Positions 1 through 7,900 are shown, numbered from the stretch's first letter. The stretch is DNA of 28,493 nucleotides from Calditrichia bacterium (GCA_026991005.1 JALXCH010000063.1:1-28493), one strand, 5' to 3'. Translations and numbers: made by a program. Notes: generated by a model not told the origin, from the sequence alone.

Positions 1-332
1 AGGAGGATAAAAAAGTGTCTATCATATCTTTGGTGGAACGAAAAGGATATGAGAAAGGGAAAAAGGAAGGTATTCAGTTAGGTATCCAGCAGGGTATCCA
101 ACAGGGTATTCAGCAAGGTATTCAGCAGGGTTTGCAAAAAGGAAAACTGGAAGGTAAGCAAGAAATACTTCGGAAAGTAATTGTGGATATATTGGAGTTG
201 AAATTTCAGCAAATAGGAGAAGAGACTCGAAAAGCAATTCAAAAGATTAAATCGGTAGAAAAACTGGAAAGTCTGCTGGAAACAGCCAAAATGGCAAAGT
301 CGCTGGAAGAGTTTACTGAAAAAATAAATTAA
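1..332 (+). CDS. Rpn-family (PD-(D/E)XK nuclease/transposase-like) protein, C-terminal end only
   Basis: Only the C-terminal tail is in the window. The frame is open from the first base to the TAA at 330-332, so the gene most likely begins upstream. A GTG at 15 after AGGAGG-like bases could imitate a start, but the codons before it (E-D-K-K) continue the protein. The tail reads SLVERKGYEKGKKEG, then a tandem GIQQ run, then a charged helical end (about 50 residues). This is the usual C-terminus of Rpn/YhgA-type recombination-promoting nuclease proteins, where a G-x-x-x repeat follows the nuclease core. The core and its catalytic residues are outside the window, so the family call rests on the tail alone. 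An unrelated protein with a similar coiled tail is possible. Confidence 0.6.
   Translation, partial: EDKKVSIISLVERKGYEKGKKEGIQLGIQQGIQQGIQQGIQQGLQKGKLEGKQEILRKVIVDILELKFQQIGEETRKAIQKIKSVEKLESLLETAKMAKSLEEFTEKIN
69..140 (+). repeat. 12-bp in-frame tandem repeat (GIQQ units)
   Basis: Six consecutive 12-bp units with consensus GGTATYCARCAR start at 69, 81, 93, 105, 117 and 129. The first and last are degenerate. Each encodes Gly-Ile-Gln-Gln or a close variant. The array lies inside the Rpn-like tail and can change length without shifting the frame. Confidence 0.85.
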
Positions 333-653
333 GTGGAAAAACGACCATAAAAATAAAGCATTAGATAGAGAAAGATTTTAATATTGAAAGTCATTGCATC
401 GTTCCTTTTTTCCCTTCGGAAATGGTACTCTGGTGGCTGTGTATTTCCACGGGATATCCAATGTTTTCCGAACTGTACACCTGAGGAAATAACTTCTTAT
501 TTAAACATTAAAGACCTCTTTACCCGAAAAATTTATGGTTCCAGCCTGTCAGCTCTCCCACATAATTTTTAAATTGCAAAGAGTATCGTTAAAATTACTA
601 TTTAAAATGAAACATCCTATATTTTTACCGATATCTAAACTGCGCAGGAGGCG
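333..653. other. Intergenic region, no supported gene
   Basis: About 320 bp between the Rpn-like tail and the sugar kinase. A 62-codon open frame at 384-572 starts only at TTG, has no ribosome binding site and resembles no family I know. I see no clear terminator or promoter. Confidence 0.6.
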
Positions 654-1550
654 ATGAGAATAGATGTCCTCACCATAGGAATGGCTACCTGGGATTTAAC
701 TTTTCTGGTTTCCCGGCATCCTGGTGCCAACGAGAAGATGTTTGCCCGGCAACTGGTTGAGAGTGGAGGCGGTCCTGCCGCCACCGCGGCTTTTACCTCA
801 GCCTGGCTGGGGGTGCGCTCCGCTTTTATCGGATACCTGGGGAAGGATGCTTTTGGCGAAAAGCATCTTAAGGAGTTGCATACGGTGGGAGTCAATACAG
901 ACTATATTTTGCGTCGGGATGCACCCACACCACTTTCGGTATGTCTGGTGAAACCGGATGGCCTGCGTACAGTGGTGAGTTATCCCGAGCCGGTTCCCAC
1001 CCCTCCACCGGCACAACTAAAATTTCCTTCCCTACCTCCAGCGGTTTTGCTGTTAGATGGTCGGGAGCTTGAAATTTCCCGCCAGGCCATCGCCCGGTTC
1101 AAACCGCATTCTGTTCCGGTAATTCTGGATGCCGGTTCCGTGCACACCGGAACCCGGGAATTGCTTTCCCATACGGATTATCTGATCTGCTCCGAGAAGT
1201 TTGCCCGGCAGTACACGGGGGAATCCCGACTCCATCGCGCTCTTCAGAAACTTGCCCGGATTTCTCCGGTGGTAGTCATAACCCGGGGCGAAGCAGGGCT
1301 TTTGTGGCAACAGGGCGATGCTGCCGGGGAACTGCCTGCTTACCCGGTACACGCCGTGGATACCACCGCCGCCGGAGATGTTTTCCATGGTGCCTTTGCT
1401 GCCGGACTGGCGATGGGGAAGCCTTTACCCGAGAATTTACGGTTCGCCAGCGCTGCTGCTGCTCTGGCCTGTACCGGACTCGGCAGCCGCTCTCGTATAC
1501 CTACACGACAACAGGTAGAGGAGCTGATGAATTCTCACCAACTTGAGTAA
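654..1550 (+). CDS. PfkB-family carbohydrate kinase
   Basis: A 298-residue protein of normal length for the ribokinase/PfkB family, which phosphorylates sugars or nucleosides with ATP in the cytoplasm. The N-terminus (DVLTIGMATWDLTF) is the family's first strand. The glycine-rich substrate region GGGPAATAA lies at 38-46, and the C-terminal PfkB signature DTTAAGDVFHGAF at 236-248 carries the presumed catalytic base Asp242 and the anion hole. The residue that is often Asn in the GG..N motif is Thr here (Thr44). Substrate cannot be told. The start is set by homology: AGGAGG at 646-651 is only 2 bases from this ATG, and the next ATG (681) would remove the first strand. The next gene encodes a sugar-phosphate-type phosphatase. 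Confidence 0.88.
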   Translation: MRIDVLTIGMATWDLTFLVSRHPGANEKMFARQLVESGGGPAATAAFTSAWLGVRSAFIGYLGKDAFGEKHLKELHTVGVNTDYILRRDAPTPLSVCLVKPDGLRTVVSYPEPVPTPPPAQLKFPSLPPAVLLLDGRELEISRQAIARFKPHSVPVILDAGSVHTGTRELLSHTDYLICSEKFARQYTGESRLHRALQKLARISPVVVITRGEAGLLWQQGDAAGELPAYPVHAVDTTAAGDVFHGAFAAGLAMGKPLPENLRFASAAAALACTGLGSRSRIPTRQQVEELMNSHQLE

Positions 1551-1577
1551 TGGAAACATCTTTCCTTTAAAAATTCC

Positions 1578-1607
1578 TTGCACAACTCGAAAAATTTTCC
1601 GTAATAT
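1578..1607 (+). promoter_or_regulatory. Candidate sigma70-like promoter for the phosphatase gene
   Basis: TTGCAC at 1578-1583 and TAATAT at 1602-1607 are separated by 18 bases, upstream of the phosphatase start at 1736. This comes from pattern reading only. The leader would be more than 100 bases. Confidence 0.33.
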
Positions 1608-1735
1608 TATCAGGTAAATCCATACGAACGGTTTCTTGTTGAAAACGGTAATTGCCGATATATTTTATTCCGCACCTGTTCAAATTTCCTTTAAGCGCAA
1701 GAAGAGAGTACCATTACAGAAAGAAAAAGAAGCAA

Positions 1736-2542
1736 ATGTTCGAGAATAGAGAAATGCTAAATTCCATTGCAGAAGTCAAAGAGATTGTGCGCAAAGCAGC
1801 AGCACTAGCAGCCCGGTGGCAGCAACGTTTCGACTTTACCCGGCGCCAGTTAAAAGCGGATGGAACCGTCCTCACCGAAATTGATCAGGAAATTGATGAG
1901 CTTCTCTATCGCCACCTTCGGCAGGCATATCCCGATGCCAATATCCTCACCGAAGAAATAACACGGGAATTCGACCCCTACCGTTCTTACACCTTTGCTG
2001 TGGATCCCATTGACGGAACCGATGTGTTTAGCCAGGGAATGCCCGGATGGAGTATCTCGGTGGGTTTGCTGGATTCCCATTGGCATCCCGTTGCCGGAGT
2101 GGTGTACTCTCCCCGCTGGGATGCGCTATTCTTTAAAGATGTGGAAGGAAGCGCTTACTACAACGAGCAGGAAATATCTCCACCTCCCGTGCGCCCCATC
2201 GACTCCAACACCTCCCTTCTGGTTTATTCCCATGTACATCATGATCTGGACATCCAGCGCTATCCCGGAAAGATTCGCAACTTTGGGAGCACAGCTCTGC
2301 ACATGTGTTTCCCCTTAATTTACCCCGGGGTGTGTGGAGCACTTTTACGCCGGGTGCACATCTGGGATCTGGCGGGCGCCCATGCCATCCTTAATGCTGC
2401 TGGTTTTAGCCTGGAATATCTGGATGGCTCGGCAGTGGAGTATTCCCGGCTGGTGGATGGCAGCTCTACTCCGGATTTTCTCCTCGCCGCCCCTCCCGAG
2501 GCCATGCATTCCATCCGCCAGTTTATTTCCCGAATTTCATAA
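1736..2542 (+). CDS. Inositol monophosphatase-family phosphatase
   Basis: A 268-residue Mg-dependent, Li-sensitive-type phosphatase of the IMPase/FBPase/HisN superfamily. From the ATG at 1736, family motifs appear in order: KADGT near 40-44, metal-ligand glutamates TEE at 72-74, DPIDGT at 90-95 (Asp90 and Asp93 as metal ligands, Thr95), and WDLAGA at 210-215 with Asp211. The frame stays open upstream to a TTG at 1652, but those codons encode a basic, non-family stretch, so I prefer ATG 1736. ATG 1754 is also possible, and neither has a strong ribosome binding site. Substrate could be inositol phosphate, histidinol phosphate, 3'-phosphoadenosine phosphate or a sugar phosphate. The sugar kinase lies upstream. 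The HhH gene follows after 45 bases and is probably co-transcribed. Confidence 0.87.
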   Translation: MFENREMLNSIAEVKEIVRKAAALAARWQQRFDFTRRQLKADGTVLTEIDQEIDELLYRHLRQAYPDANILTEEITREFDPYRSYTFAVDPIDGTDVFSQGMPGWSISVGLLDSHWHPVAGVVYSPRWDALFFKDVEGSAYYNEQEISPPPVRPIDSNTSLLVYSHVHHDLDIQRYPGKIRNFGSTALHMCFPLIYPGVCGALLRRVHIWDLAGAHAILNAAGFSLEYLDGSAVEYSRLVDGSSTPDFLLAAPPEAMHSIRQFISRIS

Positions 2543-2587
2543 GAAAGAGCTTTTTCACTTTTTTATGGAAAAGGGTGGGAACAACCA

Positions 2588-3034
2588 ATGTACTTTACGG
2601 AACAACAGCGGAAAGCCCTCTGGTTTGTGGTGGTGGTTTTTGCTCTGGCGGTAGGCTGGCAATACGTGCAACATTTCTTCTTTCCGCCTCCACCTACCGA
2701 CTTTTCCGCTTTCGAAAAGGAATTTTACCGGAAACGGGACAGCTTGCGGCAACGTTTCGCCGAAACGACCCTGGATACCCTTTCCCGGCCTCTTAAAAGT
2801 ACCAAAGCGTTATCTGCCGGAGAAGATGCACCAATCAACATTAACACTGCCAGCGCCGAAGAACTGGAAACCCTGCCGCGCATTGGCCCTAAAATAGCGC
2901 AAAGAATTATTCGCTACCGTACCCGGCACGGCCCTTTTCGCCGCAAAGAAGACTTGATGAAAGTCAAAGGTATCGGTAAAAAGACTCTGGATAAATTGCA
3001 GGATTTGATTACCGTAGGGAAGAACCAGGAATAA
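2588..3034 (+). CDS. ComEA-like helix-hairpin-helix DNA-binding protein with N-terminal membrane anchor
   Basis: A 148-residue protein. Residues 10-29 form one hydrophobic membrane segment, followed by a Pro/charged linker (33-80). The C-terminal ComEA-type domain starts with the classic ININTASAEELETLP (82-97). It has two helix-hairpin-helix motifs, LPRIGPKIAQRI at 96-107 and VKGIGKKTLDKL at 126-137. These motifs bind the DNA backbone without sequence specificity. ComEA proteins receive incoming DNA at the periplasmic face during natural transformation, and this topology (short inside, long outside) fits. No other competence gene (comEC, comF, pilus) is in the window, so a competence role is inference. 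A membrane-bound DNA repair or tethering role is the alternative. Confidence 0.85.
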   Translation: MYFTEQQRKALWFVVVVFALAVGWQYVQHFFFPPPPTDFSAFEKEFYRKRDSLRQRFAETTLDTLSRPLKSTKALSAGEDAPININTASAEELETLPRIGPKIAQRIIRYRTRHGPFRRKEDLMKVKGIGKKTLDKLQDLITVGKNQE

Positions 3035-3228
3035 AAACGACGAACCCTCATTGAAAAAAACGAAACAAGTAACAAAATCCCAGGGCTCCGGTAGCGGAAG
3101 ATGGATAAAACAGGTGGAGAAATTGAAAAATTTTACTCAAATTCATTCCATTAAAGAGCTCACCAGAAATTCTTACAGAATTGCAACCTGCATGAATAAA
3201 CTCCGTTTTACCGGGTAAAACTACGTGT

Positions 3229-3813
3229 GTGGAAACAAAGGTCGAGGAAACATTGCAAACGGATGAAGAACTGATTCGTGCTTCGCAGCAGGGTTCCCAG
3301 GAGGCGTTTAAACAATTGGTACAGCGGTATTACCAGCATGCTTATGCCATGGCTTTTTACTGGACGCACAACCGGGAAGTGGCGCTGGATATCTCTCAGG
3401 AAAGTTTCGTGCGGGTGTACCGCCATCTTCGGAAGTTTGATTTCAATCGTTCTTTCAAAACCTGGTTATTTACCATTGTAAAGCGGCTGGCACTGAATTA
3501 TCTGGAGCGCCACCGGCGGCGCTGGACGGTTTTTAGCGATTATTTTTCCGGGAACCGTTCCCACAAAATCCCGGAAGCTCCGGCGGACGAGCGCTTTGCC
3601 CATCGGGAATTGCAGCAGCAGGTCTGGGAAGCCCTTCGCCAACTGGAAGATAAAGACCGAGACATCATTCTTCTTAAAGATTTTGAAGATTTCTCCTACA
3701 AAGAAATAAGCGAAGCGCTGGGCATCCCGGTGGGCACGGTGATGTCCCGACTATTCCATGCTCGAAAAAAATTAGCTAAAATAATTGAGGAATTGAATCG
3801 TGTCCCTGAATAA
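3229..3813 (+). CDS. ECF-type RNA polymerase sigma factor
   Basis: A 194-residue sigma-70-family protein. Region 2 (about 15-97) includes AFKQLVQRYYQHAY, the core-binding/-10 segment DISQESFVRVYRHL, and FKTWLFTIVKRLALNYL. Region 4 (about 136-187) has LEDKDRDIILLKDFEDFSYKEISEALG and the helix-turn-helix recognition part GIPVGTVMSRLFHARKKL. No region 1.1 or 3 is present, as expected for ECF factors. The start is GTG at 3229. No strong ribosome binding site precedes it, but an in-frame TGA at 3193-3195 limits extension and no ATG lies between. The 3' end overlaps the anti-sigma gene by 14 bases, implying translational coupling. ECF factors usually activate their own operon, but I could not pick out a convincing own-promoter in 3035-3228. 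Confidence 0.93.
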   Translation: METKVEETLQTDEELIRASQQGSQEAFKQLVQRYYQHAYAMAFYWTHNREVALDISQESFVRVYRHLRKFDFNRSFKTWLFTIVKRLALNYLERHRRRWTVFSDYFSGNRSHKIPEAPADERFAHRELQQQVWEALRQLEDKDRDIILLKDFEDFSYKEISEALGIPVGTVMSRLFHARKKLAKIIEELNRVPE

Positions 3814-4261
3814 CCACCAATGTGCAGCATATAAACCGTTGCTGGTGCGCTATGTGGATGGGGAGCTCACCCCAGCCGAAAAGGAAAAACTGGAGGCGCA
3901 CCTGAAACAGTGTCCGGAATGCCGGGCAGACCTGCAAAACCTCGAAAAATGGAAGGAGGTGAACCAGGAAATGAAATCGAAATTATTACCGGATATGGCC
4001 TGGGAGGAGTACTGGCAGCATATTTACAACCGTCTGGAACGGGGTGTCGCCTGGATTCTGATTTCCCTGGGAGCAATTATCATCCTGGGATACGCGGTGC
4101 TGGACTTTGTGCAGAGCGTGCTCCGCTCGGCCGAACTTACTTCACTGGAAAAATGGGGTATCCTTTTGCTCTCCCTGGGGTTTGTGGTGCTTTTCATTTC
4201 GGTACTGCGGGAGAAGTTAATGGTACGCCGACACGACAAATACAGGAGGATTGTGCGATGA
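3800..4261 (+). CDS. Anti-sigma factor, zinc-finger (ZAS) type, two membrane segments
   Basis: A 153-residue partner of the preceding sigma factor. The cytosolic N-terminus carries the ZAS signature H34-x3-C38-x2-C41 with an upstream Cys8 and the family phrase RYVDGELTPAEKEKLEAHL, which clamps an ECF sigma factor. Two hydrophobic segments (about 83-105 and 118-136) place it in the inner membrane, so only a short loop is outside. This leaves little periplasmic sensor domain and argues for sensing within the membrane, by thiol/zinc chemistry or through a partner. The GTG start at 3800 is supported by GAGG at 3787-3790, nine bases upstream. It overlaps the sigma gene by 14 bases, and its TGA overlaps the next ATG. 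Confidence 0.9.
   Translation: MSLNNHQCAAYKPLLVRYVDGELTPAEKEKLEAHLKQCPECRADLQNLEKWKEVNQEMKSKLLPDMAWEEYWQHIYNRLERGVAWILISLGAIIILGYAVLDFVQSVLRSAELTSLEKWGILLLSLGFVVLFISVLREKLMVRRHDKYRRIVR
4244..4249 (+). promoter_or_regulatory. Ribosome binding site fixing the YbjQ-like start
   Basis: A perfect AGGAGG lies 8 bases before ATG 4258. It shows that the frame, open back to 3910, really starts at 4258. Confidence 0.85.
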
Positions 4262-4572
4262 TTGTAACAACCACCGAAAGCATTCCAGGAAAACGAGTGG
4301 TCAAAGTGCTGGGAATTGCCAAAGGAAATACCATTCGGGCCCGCAATATTGTCCGAGATATTCTGGCGCTATTCAAAAACATTGTAGGTGGCGAAATTGA
4401 AGAGTACACCAAACTCATTGCCGAATCCCGCGAGCAAGCCATCGACCGGATGATTGCCGATGCCGAGGCCAAGGGCGCTAATGCCATCATCAATGTTCGC
4501 TTTACCACCAGCTACATCATGCAAAGTGCTTCAGAGATTCTGGCCTACGGTACGGCGGTAATTGTAGAATAA
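4258..4572 (+). CDS. YbjQ/UPF0145 family protein
   Basis: A 104-residue protein matching the UPF0145 (YbjQ, putative heavy-metal-binding) family in length and along its whole sequence: ESIPGKRVVKVLGIAKGNT at the start, the conserved NIVGGEIEEYTKLIAESREQA in the middle, and GANAIINVRFTTS then EILAYGTAVIV at the end. The family forms small oligomeric rings of unknown function, and metal binding is suggested but unproven. The ATG overlaps the anti-sigma stop (ATGA) and has a perfect ribosome binding site, so all three genes form one translationally coupled operon. This position makes a role in the sigma/anti-sigma stress response likely, as effector or modulator. That role is inferred from context only. 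Confidence 0.92.
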   Translation: MIVTTTESIPGKRVVKVLGIAKGNTIRARNIVRDILALFKNIVGGEIEEYTKLIAESREQAIDRMIADAEAKGANAIINVRFTTSYIMQSASEILAYGTAVIVE

Positions 4573-5263
4573 TTTTGAGGATTCGAGTGGAAAAGGGGAA
4601 TTTTTCCCCGAATAGCAAGTCCAGAAAAGATGCAGGAAAGTTTCTCTTTAACAACCTTGCTAAACAAGGGAATACTTCAGTTCCGAGGGATGGGAGGAAG
4701 GTTTATTAGAATTTTCAAATAAAAGAGTGATAGGGTGGTGAGGAATGCTCCAGCCTCCATTGAAATTTTTGCTTCGGGTAAATCGAATAAGCAGCGTAAA
4801 TAAATGTTGAATTGACACAAAGAAGTAGAAACAATGCACACTTTTAAAACATACTTTTACGGAAATAAACAGAAAAGTTTACTCAATGTCACTATCGTAC
4901 GGTAAAATGAAACTTTTTCCTCCTCCTTACCCGTATATAGGCAGTAAACGAAAGACCGGTTAATCGAGCACTAATTCAAATACGGTTTAACAACATAACC
5001 AGACCTAAGCCAATGGAATTGCCAATTCATCATCCATTCTCACTTAAAAATTGCTTGCTTCAAATTGGAAAACAGGTATTTCCCCCATATTTATTGATTT
5101 CGACACCACCTGCGTTCGTTTCTCCTTGTTTGCGTAAGTCTTTATTTTCCCACCCAACTGTAACCAAACGCGCTTCCCCGGATAGGGCTACCCGACAGCT
5201 TAAAACTTTTTTATTTTACACAGAGGCGTTTTTTAGAGAAAATAAAAAATTGTTGGAGGCTTT
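4573..5263. other. Long intergenic region upstream of sppA, no supported gene
   Basis: About 690 bp between the sigma operon and sppA. An 84-codon open frame (5013-5267) has no ribosome binding site, resembles no family and ends within the sppA start, so I read it as chance. A TTGACA at 4812-4817 lacks a matching -10 at 16-18 bases. I see no tRNA, riboswitch or terminator. Confidence 0.6.
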
Positions 5264-7690
5264 ATGAAAAGTGTTTTTTTGGGGTACGTAATCTGGATTT
5301 TGTTCATAATGGCTTTCTCTGCTTCTGCCCAACCAATTCCCGATTATTACCAGCGCTACTCGTTTTTATGGGCACCTTCTTCTGCTTATGAATACGGACT
5401 GGTGGGATTTGCCAATCCGGCGAACCTGCACTTTGTAAACAAATTTGAAGCACAGGTGTACTGGCGCAGTGCCGGGCAGAATTCGGATCAGCCGAGGGAT
5501 TGGGGTATTTTCACCGGAACGCCCGGGCTGGGGTTTGGGATGCTTCGCCAGCACCCCGGGGAAGGTTCCGTTACCGATTACAAAATTTCCACCGCATTTG
5601 GTAAAAAATCCCTGGCACTGGGTTTGGCTTATGGCTGGTCTTCGGGAGCAACCTGGGATGCGATGCGGGAAAAATTGGTTACGGTGGGAAGTGTGATTCG
5701 CCCCTTCTCTCATTTATCTCTGGGATTGGTGGCACATTTTTCCTTACAATCCGGTGCACGCGAGGGTGTGGCCGAAATTGGCCTCCGCCCACTGGGAACT
5801 CCCCTGCTCACTTTATTTGCAGACGGAGCAATGCAAAACGGCACGGTTCTGGCCGATGCACCTTGGAGTGCCGGGGTAAGCCTTCAACCCATCAAAGGCG
5901 TCTCGGTGGTGGGACGTTATTTTAGTGACAAAGCGTTTACTGTGGGTTTCACCTTCCAGCTGGGAGGCGCCGGAGTGGCTTCCCTGGGAAGCTGGGATAG
6001 CAATGGAGATTACGCCGCCACTACTTACATGGTACGTACCGGTGGCTGCCAGCCCAGCTTCTTCTCCACTATGTTCCGTAAAAATAAATTGTATGTGCCG
6101 ATGGATTTAAAAGGTCGGGTGGCTTATCTGGATTATCGTTTTTCCGAGAAAGGTGTTCATCGTTTTTACCGGATTCTGGCAAATATTCAAGCAGCAAAGC
6201 GTGATCCCCGGGTGCACGCCATTGCTCTCAATCTTTCCCGGACTCGCATCACCCCGGAAAATGCGTGGGAAATCCGGGAAGCGTTAAAGGACTTCCGGCA
6301 GAGCGGTAAAAAGGTGGTGGTATTTCTGGATAATGCTGGGATGACCCTTTATCATCTGGCGAGTGTGGCGGACAAAATAGTAATGGATCCTGAGGGAAGC
6401 CTGATGCTCCCCGGTTACATTATGGGACGTACTTATTTAAAGGGAACTTTAGAGAAATTAGGGCTGGGATTCGAGGAATGGCGTTTCTTCAAGTACAAAT
6501 CAGCGGCAGAGGCATTGAGTCGGGAAAACATGTCCGATGCCGATCGGGAACAACGTCAGGCGTATCTGGATGATTGGTACGAATTAGTTCGGGCCGATGT
6601 TTGTGAAGCAAGGAGTATTTCTCCCCAGAAGTTCGATGACATGATAGACAACCACGTATATTTTATGTCGCCAGAAGCCATAGAAGCCGGTTTGGTGGAC
6701 ACCCTAGGGCGCTGGTCGCAGCGGGAAGACCTGCTAAAGGCGCTTACCGGCCGCGAGCTGGAGAAAGTGTCAACCTCCCATTTGCTGGATAATGCCGTAA
6801 CCACCCAACAGTGGGGAGAGTTGCCTCGCATTGCCATCGTGTACGCTCTGGGCGTGTGCGATGTGGACAAAGGCATTCGCGCCCGCTGGCTGGAGAAGAA
6901 GTTCTTAAAGCTGGCGAAAGATAAGTCGGTGAAAGCGGTGGTATTTCGGGTGGATTCCCCGGGCGGGGACGGAATGGCCAGCGACATGGTTGCCGAAGCG
7001 TTGAAAAAATGCAGCGAGAAAAAACCGGTAATTATCAGCCAGGGGCAGGTGGCGGCTTCCGGTGGTTACTGGATTTCCATGTACGGAGACGAGATTGTAG
7101 CCGGTCCCAATACCATTACCGGTTCTATCGGCGTGATTGGCGGATGGTTGTACGATAAAGGCATCAGCCAGAAAATGGGAATGACTTCGGACTTTGTGAA
7201 GCGGGGTAAACATGCCGACATGGGATTTGGGGTCACCTTGCCCTTTTTGGGACTCACTATTCCGGCACGTAACCTTACTGAAGAAGAATATCATAAAATG
7301 GAACATTACATCAAGGCATTTTACGATATTTTTGTGAAAAAAGTGGCTCAGGGACGCGGTCTATCCGTAGAGAGAGTCCGCCAGATTGCCGAGGGACGCA
7401 TTTATTCTGGGTTGGATGGCCAGCAGGTAAAACTGGTGGATGAAATTGGAGGATTGCTCACTGCTATCGCCATTGCCCGACAAAAAGCCGGGATACCCCT
7501 GGACAAAGAGGTTAGCATTGTGGAATATCCCCGCTACAAAGGATTTTTCCCCAATCCCCTAAAAGGCGTTTCGGCGCAGATGAACCCTCAAGAGGAAATC
7601 ATCCTGGAATATTTGCGTATGTTGAGCGAACATCCCGGAAAACCTTTGCCCATGCTGCCTCCGGGCAGTTACCCGGTGCTGGAGCAGTAA
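5264..7690 (+). CDS. sppA: Signal peptide peptidase SppA with N-terminal beta-strand-rich extension
   Basis: An 808-residue protein, about 200 longer than the usual long-form SppA. Residues 1-22 look like a cleavable signal peptide (FSASA then QP). Residues 24 to about 255 alternate hydrophobic and polar residues with Gly/aromatic turns, like outer-membrane barrel or PorV-type proteins. From about 275 on, two tandem S49 domains follow. The first holds the general-base lysine in YKSAAEA (Lys412). The second holds the nucleophile in QVAASGGYW (Ser599), with SPGGDG at 565-570 and TITGSIGVIGG at 617-627. Both catalytic residues are present, so the enzyme should be an active serine/lysine protease cleaving membrane peptides. 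GGAGG at 5255-5259 supports the start. It appears monocistronic, closed by a terminator. Confidence 0.93.
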   Translation: MKSVFLGYVIWILFIMAFSASAQPIPDYYQRYSFLWAPSSAYEYGLVGFANPANLHFVNKFEAQVYWRSAGQNSDQPRDWGIFTGTPGLGFGMLRQHPGEGSVTDYKISTAFGKKSLALGLAYGWSSGATWDAMREKLVTVGSVIRPFSHLSLGLVAHFSLQSGAREGVAEIGLRPLGTPLLTLFADGAMQNGTVLADAPWSAGVSLQPIKGVSVVGRYFSDKAFTVGFTFQLGGAGVASLGSWDSNGDYAATTYMVRTGGCQPSFFSTMFRKNKLYVPMDLKGRVAYLDYRFSEKGVHRFYRILANIQAAKRDPRVHAIALNLSRTRITPENAWEIREALKDFRQSGKKVVVFLDNAGMTLYHLASVADKIVMDPEGSLMLPGYIMGRTYLKGTLEKLGLGFEEWRFFKYKSAAEALSRENMSDADREQRQAYLDDWYELVRADVCEARSISPQKFDDMIDNHVYFMSPEAIEAGLVDTLGRWSQREDLLKALTGRELEKVSTSHLLDNAVTTQQWGELPRIAIVYALGVCDVDKGIRARWLEKKFLKLAKDKSVKAVVFRVDSPGGDGMASDMVAEALKKCSEKKPVIISQGQVAASGGYWISMYGDEIVAGPNTITGSIGVIGGWLYDKGISQKMGMTSDFVKRGKHADMGFGVTLPFLGLTIPARNLTEEEYHKMEHYIKAFYDIFVKKVAQGRGLSVERVRQIAEGRIYSGLDGQQVKLVDEIGGLLTAIAIARQKAGIPLDKEVSIVEYPRYKGFFPNPLKGVSAQMNPQEEIILEYLRMLSEHPGKPLPMLPPGSYPVLEQ

Positions 7691-7703
7691 ACTTTTTCCT
7701 CAC

Positions 7704-7732
7704 AAGGCCGGATACTTTCTCCGGCCTTTTTT
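7704..7732 (+). terminator. Rho-independent terminator after sppA
   Basis: A perfect 8-bp stem, AAGGCCGG (7704-7711) with CCGGCCTT (7721-7728), has a 9-base loop and leads into a T run. It starts 13 bases after the sppA stop. Confidence 0.9.
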
Positions 7733-7805
7733 ATTAACCGGGTAAACTCACTCCCTTTTAAAATCGGAAGTTAAGCAAGTTAAGCATCCCAACAAAATTC
7801 CAAAT

Positions 7806-7846
7806 CGGTGCGCAAGCTAAACACAAGCTAAAGCTTGCGGCTACCG
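7806..7846. repeat. Imperfect palindrome, REP-like
   Basis: GCAAGCT (7812-7818) and AGCTTGC (7832-7838) pair across a 13-base loop. An outer CGGT (7806-7809) pairs with ACCG (7843-7846) beyond small internal loops. Related words recur just downstream (GCAAGC at 7851, TACCGT at 7842 and 7864). It lies between the two convergent terminators, where REP-type elements often sit. No second full copy is visible in this window. Confidence 0.45.
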
Positions 7847-7900
7847 TAAGGCAAGCATGCAGGTACCGTGCGGTTGCAGTTTTGTGGAGAGCAACAAAAC

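Noticed and set aside
69..140. CRISPR-like array
   Set aside because: Units are 12 bp, contiguous, in frame and without spacers, so they are a coding repeat.
384..572. 62-codon open frame between the Rpn-like gene and the sugar kinase
   Set aside because: TTG start only, no ribosome binding site, no family resemblance.
1652..1735. Possible 28-residue N-terminal extension of the phosphatase
   Set aside because: TTG start, basic non-family sequence, no ribosome binding site.
3910..4257. Possible 116-residue N-terminal extension of the YbjQ-like protein
   Set aside because: It overlaps the well-supported anti-sigma gene in another frame. The perfect AGGAGG and the family length point to ATG 4258.
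4812..4840. TTGACA promoter in the gap before sppA
   Set aside because: No -10-like sequence at 16-18 bases; it is also over 400 bases from the gene.
5013..5267. 84-codon open frame upstream of sppA
   Set aside because: No ribosome binding site, low-complexity composition, and its stop lies within the sppA ATG, so it is probably chance.
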